Part shown: piece by piece, positions 28,510 to 37,600 of the stretch
Layout: every line of letters starts with the position of its first letter
Position numbering within the stretch: the stretch's first letter is position 1
Assembly: GCA_977017575.1 (NCBI GenBank)
Contig: CDRNVI010000043.1
Coordinates: forward strand, 558,001-622,000
DNA: 64,000 nt
Direction of reading: 5' to 3'
Origin: Paramoeba atlantica
Lineage: Eukaryota > Discosea
Program-made: the position numbers and the translations under genes
Notes under the pieces: model-generated
The model's database searches: none
What the model saw: only the letters and a program-made list of their open reading frames with translations
What the model was told of the DNA's origin: nothing

Positions 28510-29250
28510 TCACTTCGCGGGTAGGTCACTAAGGTTCATAAGTATGTTGACCGCTTCCTGAAAAACTTCGTGGCTAATGCTCTCGAGCAAGCCGTCACTC
28601 AAAAGAATGTTTTGAAAATTTTCTGCTTTCGGGGGGGTTACGTGCACTTTGTCTAACTCTATCTCAATCTCGTAGATAAAAGAAGCTGAACCATCTTGTT
28701 TTATAGCTGTAGTTTCTGTAAGATCTAAGATCCACTTTTCTTTTTTGTATGAGTGGCGCACTTTTTTCCGTCTCATCATGTTCCCACAATTTTCTGGAAC
28801 AAAATTTGAAACTTCTTTCTCCTCGCAAATACTAAACCGAACATCAAACTTTGAAGTGGATGATTGTGCATCAATAATCGCTAATTTCCTTTTGTTGGTA
28901 TATCCTTTTGAACACTGAGATACGTGGTCATATGAACTTCTAATTCCATTTTCGTATACGGTGTCAGTTTGCAACGAAGTGCCAACGTGAAGCCAACAAG
29001 AAGCTATACGCTCCTTAAAATTCGTGAAAACACTTTTTGAAACCCCTGGAACAAAACGCCAACGATTCATGTCCCCATGACCTTGATACGAAATTTGCTT
29101 GCCAATCCGCAGTTCGATCTCGAGAGAAGCTTTAGAATCTATGGGGGTTTCAAAGTACCTTTTAATTGCATGGAAGATATGATTCGTTATCTTAGCATTA
29201 TCTCGCATTGGCAGCGGTCCGATTCGAGTGGGTGCTGAGTGCTCAGACAT
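28510..29250 (-). CDS. CET1: mRNA 5'-triphosphatase, Cet1/tunnel (TTM) type
   Basis: First enzyme of mRNA capping: it removes the gamma phosphate from nascent RNA 5' ends in a divalent-metal tunnel fold. The two metal-binding glutamate strands can be read: LEIELRIGK (E44, E46) and YEIEIELD (E194, E196, E198). Between are the basic strands of the tunnel: NKRKLAIID, FDVRFSICEEKE and RRKKVRHSYKKEKWILDLTE. The 246 residues match the minimal catalytic domain, with no guanylyltransferase or long N-terminal extension. This class occurs in fungi and many protists, while animals and plants use a cysteine-phosphatase type. Single exon, 138 bp downstream of COQ5. Confidence 0.88.
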   Translation of the reverse strand: MSEHSAPTRIGPLPMRDNAKITNHIFHAIKRYFETPIDSKASLEIELRIGKQISYQGHGDMNRWRFVPGVSKSVFTNFKERIASCWLHVGTSLQTDTVYENGIRSSYDHVSQCSKGYTNKRKLAIIDAQSSTSKFDVRFSICEEKEVSNFVPENCGNMMRRKKVRHSYKKEKWILDLTETTAIKQDGSASFIYEIEIELDKVHVTPPKAENFQNILLSDGLLESISHEVFQEAVNILMNLSDLPAK

Positions 29251-29388
29251 TGTACAATAAGATTAGTAAATAAAAAAGTTTCACAGAACATAAACATCTT
29301 TGATCTTTTAATTTCACCCAGACGTAATAACATGACTATCCCGAATTTTGTCTCATGTATAAGGTAAGAAATTAGCGTGAATTATTTA

Positions 29389-30180
29389 CTACATGTATTT
29401 ATAATTGGGGTCAACCTTTATTCCCGTATGTATTGCGACTATTCCACCAGAAAGATTCGTGTACTTCACGTTAGAAAAACCGGATGAAGCTATTCTTGCA
29501 CTAAAAGCTTCCTGGCTCGGAAACATACGAATAGATTCGACCAAATATTGATAGCTATCCCAGTCGTCTGCAACTAATTTGCCCAATACGGGTATAGCTT
29601 GAAAGCTGTAGGCATCATATAGCGTGGATAACCCAGGGCACGTCACTTGGCTAAACTCCAAACAATGGAATGTTCCCCCATTCTTCAGTACACGATGTGC
29701 CTGAGCCAACGCTTTGTTGAGATCGGGTACATTTCTCATGCCAAAAGCGCATATGAAAGAGTCAAAAGAAGATTCATGAAATTGGTCCTCCAATCTTTCG
29801 GCGTTTGCTTCCCGAAACTTAAAATCAATATTGGAGCAAGGATGATACCCGCACTCCGTTGCTCTTCTCTCCGCCTCTTGAAGCATTGCCTTGTTTATGT
29901 CAGTAATGACCAACGTGCAATTTTTGGATCGCGCTCTGTGCCAACTTTTAAGAACTCGAAAAGACACATCTGCGGTACCCCCGGCTACCTCTATAATAGA
30001 GCTATTCGCGGTAGGACGAATGCACTTTTCTACAAAGTAGTTCTTCCACCATCGATGAAGAAATCCACTCATTAGATCATTCATAATATCATAGCGAGGC
30101 GCTACACCTTTAAACACCTTGTCGACTAGGGTTTGCTTAGTATCGACCGGTATTTTTCGGAATCCAAAATTCGTTGTCAT
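29389..30180 (-). CDS. COQ5: COQ5/UbiE C-methyltransferase
   Basis: SAM-dependent C-methyltransferase of ubiquinone synthesis, expected in the mitochondrion. The 263 residues are full length without a long presequence. FGFRKIPVDTKQTLVDKVF then VAPRYDIMNDLMSGFLHRWWK is the family's first motif. IIEVAGGTADVSFRVL is SAM motif I, with an Ala-Gly-Gly form. FDSFICAFGMRNVPDLNKAL is the UbiE-specific FGxRNVxD block, and LECLEFS is here FHCLEFSQV. The C-terminal IRMFPSQEAF and SGGIVAIHTG close the match. The N-terminus MTTNFGFRK gives no strong targeting signal; upstream codons stay open for some distance, so an earlier start is conceivable. Single exon. Confidence 0.94.
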   Translation of the reverse strand: MTTNFGFRKIPVDTKQTLVDKVFKGVAPRYDIMNDLMSGFLHRWWKNYFVEKCIRPTANSSIIEVAGGTADVSFRVLKSWHRARSKNCTLVITDINKAMLQEAERRATECGYHPCSNIDFKFREANAERLEDQFHESSFDSFICAFGMRNVPDLNKALAQAHRVLKNGGTFHCLEFSQVTCPGLSTLYDAYSFQAIPVLGKLVADDWDSYQYLVESIRMFPSQEAFSARIASSGFSNVKYTNLSGGIVAIHTGIKVDPNYKYM

Positions 30181-30398
30181 GTCCGAGGTGGTAGACTTTA
30201 GGTATCGTAGGGTTACTAAATGCTAAATGCACGGATTCCGTAAAAAAGAATAGACGGGATATACGAGTGCATGTAAAAAATAGCTCTTTGGCAATCGCAT
30301 AGAAAGCAAAGTAGAATTAGAATATATTTTATAAACACATAGTTTTCTTTAGGCAAGGATCTCCCATACAAATATCATGTTTAGTACTTTTCTATGAG

Positions 30399-31322
30399 CT
30401 ACGTTCCGTTCAAGTGGCTTTCTATTACTTCGTTCGTAGGCCACACACGCACCATGCCGTCTTCCGAGCCTGACGCGTAGGTATCACCTACCGGGGAGTA
30501 CCGTATGTGAAACACAGGACCATGATGTCCTCTGTGAGAGCGCAGTTCTGTCCCATCCAATCGGCATTCTTTTACCTTCAACCCGGTACCCATCACCACA
30601 TGCTTTCCCCCGGGCGAGAGACTCGCGCACTCCACATCCTCACCACTAGTAATTCGATGTGTCTCAGACAACGTTCGTGGATCAAGCAACGTCACCCCCT
30701 GCTTATGCGCCCCCAACACCACCGGCTGGTACATCTCCACATACTCCACCCCGTTTAGGTCCCCGATTTTTGTCTCATGAACAGATGTTTTCGGACTCCG
30801 TAGATCCCACACCCGCAGCGTCTCCTCACACGCGGTCAACACCCATTGACTCTCCACCACATACACCGCCTTAATCACGGAGCCATGTGCCCTAAACACA
30901 CACCCCGGGTCCCCTCCCCCATGCTCCGGGTCATACACCCGCACATTCCCATCAAAACACCCGGTGACTACCTTATCACGCCTCCAGTCACAGCATTTTA
31001 CATAATGCGGGTGGGTCCACGTCGTCAGACACGCCCCACTCAGCGCGTTCCACACTTTTGCGGTGTAATCCCCCGAGGCGGTGACCACCCGCCTGGCCTC
31101 GGCATCGATCGCGCTGCCGTAGACCGCCCCGCGGTGACCCACGAAGGTCCCGACCCAGTTGCCCGTCTCCCCGTTCCGTAGCATCGGCTTGCCGTCGTGG
31201 GAGGAGGTGACGAACCAGTAGGAGTCGTCACGGCGCTCACTGTAGGCGATGTGACACACGGGGCGTGTGTGGCCGGGACAGACTTTGACAGGGGGGAGGG
31301 GGGATTTGTCCGGGGGGGTCAT
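30399..31322 (-). CDS. STRAP: WD40 protein STRAP/Unrip
   Basis: 307 residues forming seven WD blades. The opening VCPGHTRPVCHIAYS and DGKPMLRNGETGNWVGTFVG follow the STRAP signature CPGHTRPV..., DGKPMLRxGDTGDWIGTFxGHKGAV. ASGDYTAKVWNALSG is the next diagnostic blade and the last reads SPVGDTYASGSEDGMVRVW. STRAP (Unrip) binds the SMN complex in snRNP assembly and other partners in animals; the protist role is presumably snRNP- or mRNP-related. Lysine-tail extensions of vertebrate forms are absent. The gene is much richer in G+C than its neighbours, particularly in third positions from 30,660 to 31,350. Preceded by a C/T-rich leader. Single exon. Confidence 0.93.
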   Translation of the reverse strand: MTPPDKSPLPPVKVCPGHTRPVCHIAYSERRDDSYWFVTSSHDGKPMLRNGETGNWVGTFVGHRGAVYGSAIDAEARRVVTASGDYTAKVWNALSGACLTTWTHPHYVKCCDWRRDKVVTGCFDGNVRVYDPEHGGGDPGCVFRAHGSVIKAVYVVESQWVLTACEETLRVWDLRSPKTSVHETKIGDLNGVEYVEMYQPVVLGAHKQGVTLLDPRTLSETHRITSGEDVECASLSPGGKHVVMGTGLKVKECRLDGTELRSHRGHHGPVFHIRYSPVGDTYASGSEDGMVRVWPTNEVIESHLNGT

Positions 31323-31643
31323 GGGGGGGGAGGGAGGGGGTTGTGGTGATAGGAGAAAGTGGGATAAAGTGGTTTTAGGGAAGGGTGGGATTTCTCCACG
31401 ATTTATACAGTGTTGGAGTGTACGGAAGGAGTTATACGCTGGAGTAGTACTGTAGTATTGTAATTGATTGATTTAGCATTTACGTGCATCTACTTATTTA
31501 TTACATTCTTATCTTATTACAAGATTTGTATTTTTCATTTATCTGTGATGGATGTATGATCATGATAAAAAAGGCATATAAAATAGGGGAATCATTGAGC
31601 CCAATAATAATACATGTATAATTTACTGGATTAAATTCCTCGT

Positions 31644-34600
31644 CTAAGACATATCCTCCATGATGACTTCGAGTGCACTCCTTGGGAAGTGTGCGCCTGA
31701 CTTTTCTGTCCACATTTTCTCCTCTGATGTTCGTTGAATATCTTTCATATCGTTGGGTTCATTGCGCACACGCAAGCTGCTTATGGCACTAGAAATACAC
31801 TCGTGCAGTACATCGGATCTCGTGGTTCGCTTAACGTACGACGTCACTGCTTTTCGAAGTGTTTGCCGTTCTGATTCCTTATCGTGCTGTTTGAGCCTCA
31901 GAACTTTTCCAGCAACTCGGATGGCCAACGCCTCATCAAGAGGAGCACTACACGTAGAATTCAGGACATCCAGACTGTGCCGAAGCGCACGATCATAGAG
32001 GTTGACCTCTGTGCTTTCTGTTATTGATAAATAGCCGTCTAACACAGCCAATTGTAGGCAAACAGGATGTGAATCATATTGTAGCTCAATCAAATTCAAA
32101 GTGTCGTTATTTTTTTCCATATATGCCATAAGAATTCCGCGCAAAATAGCTATTGAGCAATCATCAGCAAAGGAATTTTGCGAGAAATGGAGTGCGGATG
32201 TATTTTCCACAATCTGACTTAAGACGTTGGCACTCACTTTGGAGCAATCGGTTCGCAGCATCATGGATATCGCGCGCACTGTAGTTAGGGAACAAGTACC
32301 ATCTAATTGTCCGCCTTGCAATATCAAACGAATGTAAGAGCTGATGTCACTACCTTTGAACTGGTAATTACAAAGCGCGTATACATATTCCAGGTACGCC
32401 ATGCGAAGCGGTTTGTCTCTATTTCGTAGCACTTTGCTAGAAAAAGCTCCCAGAACGGAAAGAATAGTAGGTCGAAACGTATTGAAATGAACTCGCGTCG
32501 CTAAAAAGGTAAAAATCTTGATAAACGATTTTATTGACAAAAAATCCGAGGACTGTAAACCGAAACGGAGAATGCGACCGGCGATATGTGCATTGTACTT
32601 GTCAAGTACTCCATCTTTTAGGAGTTCGAGAAGACTACACAGATTATCGGTCGCGACGTTAACGTTCTCAGAGATGGTCGGCTGTATAATCGCACTTAAG
32701 TAAAATGTCAATATTGGATACAGTCCTTCTTCCAGTTCAAGTCCAGGTATGGAATTACTGTGTAACAAGGCAGCTTGTCTCATGGATTGTATGCAGCCAT
32801 CTAATGCAGGAAAAAAATCGGCAATAGCCCTGGCACCATTGCCTACTGCTTTACTATCGTCAGCGTCCGCACATCGTTGTATGACCCGAAGTATGGTCCA
32901 TAAGAATTTTTTTGTAGACTTGAGAACGCCGTTATTCTCACTATCATAGTGCGGGACAACGCGATGAATATTCGAAGTTATAAAACTCTTCCAAGGCCAA
33001 TCACTTTTCAGTGCGCAAGTAAAGGCAGTTATCAAATTAATCTGGGCTGCAATCTCTTTTTGACGTGAATGACTTCTTGTTATAATTGGGCTTACAACGT
33101 CGAGACTCTCAGGGCCAATGTCCACACATATCTTCTCCAGTAGATCCGTAAATGGGAGAACACCGCTTTTCTCAGACAACAGAACTCGAAATGTGAGATC
33201 GACAAACTCATTCAAAATTTCTTCACTATCTTCCATCGTCCTGGCTAAGTACGCGGCGTGTAACACTTTAACATCGCATTTCGCCAAATTCTCTTCAGAT
33301 TCTACAATATAAGCAAAAGCTCGTATTAAGGCGCCCCATACCATTCTTGGTCTATCTTCGGCTAGAAAATTAATCAGAAGTACGCAGGTATCTATGTGAG
33401 TTGAAGTGAAACACAAAACTTGTTTTGCTGATTTCGCCAAAAATAAGGCTCCGTTCGAGGAGCAGGCTGCTTCCCACAATAGTTTCATTGGTGACCTCAG
33501 CTCTGGTTTGTCAATATACTTCAGTGAAATGTGAACGAGGGATTCTGGTATCCCATTTTGCGACTGCCAATTCGAGTAACGCAAAATGCAAGCCATTCCA
33601 ATGATTATGTTCCCAATGGAATCTATTTTCGGATTTGTTAATGAACTTTTTTCAAACAGAAAATACACTTTGTCAAGTAATTTGCTCTCGAGATCCTTGA
33701 GATGCGAAACTGCTCGCTCCATTGTCGCGTGATTGATATCTTCTCCTGAGATTGACAACATTAGTAGATACTCTCCTACTGTCTCCCCAAATTTCAAGTA
33801 ATCACTTAATCCGTCCGAGAACAATTTCCACAATACATTAGATCGCGTCCTTGTACCTAAGCACTCGCTGGAGCGCAGTACAAAAAGCGCCGCAAGCAAT
33901 GATTTGTACGATTCACCGAATGCCGATGCGCTCATTTCCTGAAGTTCTTTGATCTCGCATGCTGCAGTCGGAAATTTGTCAACTTTATCGGATGAATCAG
34001 ATGCCAACAAGGGTGCAGCTACACCTTTTGTTGAGAAGCTCATTAAAATCGTGTAAATCAGTTGAACACATACGCTTCTGACTTCTTCCAGTGGAGACCA
34101 TAATCCTGCACTAAGTATACCCAAAGTTTGCGAACTTTTCTCGTAACTCAATGATTTCACTATCGTTGTTGCGGCCTCCACAGCAGCCAGGCGTACCTGG
34201 CGATCTTCATCGGTAACACATTGAAGGATTCTGGGAACGAAATGGGGACTGATCTTACTTGACTTTTCTTCCAAGCTCGCAAAACTTTGTCCCAAAAACA
34301 GTACAAAACCTTCACGAATGGCAGGATGAACACTTTTTAGTCCAGAGTCAATGCGGGAAAGAAAGGAGTTGTCTGTTAAAGCAGCTTCGCTGATACCGCA
34401 CGCCAGGGTACGAGCACAGGCTGCGCGAGTTTGAAAATCAACAGCTGAGTCAGAAAGTTTCTGCAAATACGACGATAGAATCTGATCCAATTCACCGGTG
34501 CTCATAGCAAGGGCGATTAAAGCGCGAGAACCCGTAATTCGTGTTTCGAAATCAGGATCGCAAGCCACTTTCCATAATGCATCATGGAGTGCGGATTTAT

Positions 34601-37600
34601 ATGGCTCTATTGAATGAACACCCTGAACTAAGTGCAGTAGGACAGAACTAATACGAGCAGACTTCATCTTCGTAGTCGAGTTCGAAGCCCGTAGTCCCTT
34701 AAGTAGCACAGGAACTAGAAGAGCCAACGACGCCGATCCAAGAACTTTCTGAAAATTTATAGAAAAAATGATATCCAGAGCGTCATCCAGGCCTTTTGAA
34801 GGGGTTTTTAAAGGAGCTAAAAGTACGTCAATTTGTGAGCGAATTTCTTCGTTTGCTAAACTGCCGACTCGACGAAGAGCTGATAAAGCTCCCTGTGATA
34901 CTTTCTCATGAGTTTCACATAGGAGTTCAATTAGAAATGGTGCTAACGAAGAGATTGCTTTTTCGACATTTGTCGACCGCTGCACAAGTAGATATTCAAT
35001 CATATCTATCAAATGTAGTCGAACGCGCCAGTCGGCTGCGGAAAGGCATTTTCCAATAATCGGAGTCATTTGTGACACCCCAATACTACTCATATGTGCT
35101 GCCAAAGTGCGAAACGTACTGTTTGAATGATGAAAATTAACATCTGAGCTGCTGCGAATAAGTAACTCAAACGTTGAAAGCACAAAAGGTTCGACCAAGC
35201 GTCCAAAGGTCAGAACAAGGGCTGTAAGTAGCTCGTGGACTGCAATCTTGGCACTGACAGACTCGGACCGCAAATTTTCTTCCATATCGGAGAAAACGAT
35301 TTTGAGTAATGGGTGTTGTAATCCGACACCCTTAATTACTGAGGCAACTATGAATGAATGTGCTTGTCTCTTGTTATGATGCTCACTTTTTTTAATATTG
35401 AACAGCGCCTTATAGCTCTTCTGAAAAATTGTTTCGTAAAAATCTTTCTGAGTCGCATACTTTTTGCATAGCATCGAGATAATTTGCGAAGCAGAATTAT
35501 GGTAATCAATGCAGGAGAACTGCTCGACAAAGTTCGTTAATTTTTCAACGGATTGCATTATAATGGACGTGTCATCTAGGGCACGAAGCCCCGTACCATA
35601 ATGATGCATGATGGCCAAACCCTTGTGTTTGACAAGATCATCCCCAAGAAAATCATTTTTGATTTTCATGCGCCATATCGGATGTTCGTTCAATATTCCT
35701 ACTAATTTCATGGCAGATTCTTCCTGCATAGAACCAAATAATTTAGTCCCACATAGTAAACTCTTTTGAAAGTAGTCCAACGATGTGAGAATTGAATCAA
35801 TGAGAAGAATGTCTATCAATTTGGTGATATTGCCGCAGTTCAAGCCGATGCTCACTTCAAATTGCATCGCTGACAAGGCAACGAGAGCTCCATCTACAAG
35901 ACAGGGGGATTCAACATCGGATCGAAGCACTTGAATCATCAAAGATAAAACATTAGATGAAGCGATGTCCCGAGCTTGCAAATCTCCCAGCGTACGGCCT
36001 GCTGCCGTACATAACCCAGGATTTTTAAGTTGATCACACAAGAAAGGAACATCACTGGCATTCAACTGCGAGTGCATCTTCTGACCAATGCTCCTGGCAG
36101 TAGAGGAAACTGAGTCACACTCGTCATGAGCAAGAACGTGTATTATTCGTTGCGCATCACCGTTAAAAATTTCTGGGTTGAGAGTTGACATGGATGCGCA
36201 CGCAAGTTCTCGAATTTTTGAGTTTGAGTGAGAAAGGTAAGGAACAACAATATTCTCGTTTCTTTGGGCATTGATCTTAAACCCTTCAACAAGGGTTTTG
36301 GCAGCTGCTTCCTTCAGAAGATCCCTTGTATCAATAATATAGCATAACAAGGATATCAGGTCACAATCATTTGCAGAATCCCACAATGAATCAGTCATAT
36401 TGATTATTGAGAGCGCAGCATGTTCAGTTGGGAAGCTAAATTTCTTCGAACTTGAGTTCCTATTTACATGATTGTAAAACCAACGCACGATAGAAATATA
36501 GTCCTCATTAGAGTTCAAGGCACCTTGTGCATCACGTAGAAGAAAGCTTGCTTCACTGGGCAAACATCTAAACACGAATCTCACAATCCGGATAAAAACT
36601 TTTAGTTCAACTTGGTTGAGTCGTGAGTTCGCTAAGCGTCGGAGAACATAATCGGTAAACAGCATATCATTATCGTACGTGACGCGAGAGGGCTCGAAAC
36701 ACCCAACAAAAATTCGAACGAATAATCGTGCAACCTCACGGGCTGACGATGATGCATGTTTTCCAAAACGAAGCAAAAGAATTTCCACAGTTTTGTTAAG
36801 TTGGTGAATTATTGAAGAAATGAAAATAGAAGGATATTTCAGCAAGCTCAGTGTTGAATCAATAAATCGGTTACCTATCTGACGATCCCTGTCCATCTGC
36901 CTGTCGCAGAAGTGGGTAGCGAATGCTATAAGTTGCAAAAATATACGTACCGGATGATAAATTGCCGAAGAATTGATTGACCTACCTTTCTCCAAAATGA
37001 GGGACCGTAAATCTTTTTCACGATTTTCTGTTTGATCTCCTGATTTTTCTGTATTATTCGGAGTGTCTTTCGTATCATGGCAAAAAAGTTCTTTCGGCAG
37101 CAGTCTCATATTCTTAGACAAATATGACACGAATTCGCTTCGGAGTAGCGCGTCCTCAGATGCAACTGAAAATATGAGATCTAATGGAGACATGTGTTTG
37201 GAAATTCCTCGCAGATATCCGTCTAACGCTAAACTGGCATCTTCAATCTGTGCGTAAACCTCTTCAACGGGAAGGAAGCAAAGAAAAATTCCGAATGATG
37301 AGCTCATTACTTTAAGGGATAGAGGTCCGAAATTATGCGAGGACAATAGAAATTCGTGCATGAACTTCGATATCGATGTTCGATGAAGTGAAAAAGTTGG
37401 AATAGTCTTCGCAAGAGGTGGAACTTCTTTTCTGATACATGATACCAGATTTTTGACTTCGCTGGCGCTCTGCTCTGTATAATCGGAAGTGGAATTCCTC
37501 ATCGCACTTAACACAGTGAGTATTATCAACTCTAGTAGGATGTAGTCGATTCCGTTAGACTGGGAAGTTTTGGCAAAAAAGCGGATCAGGATTTCCCACG

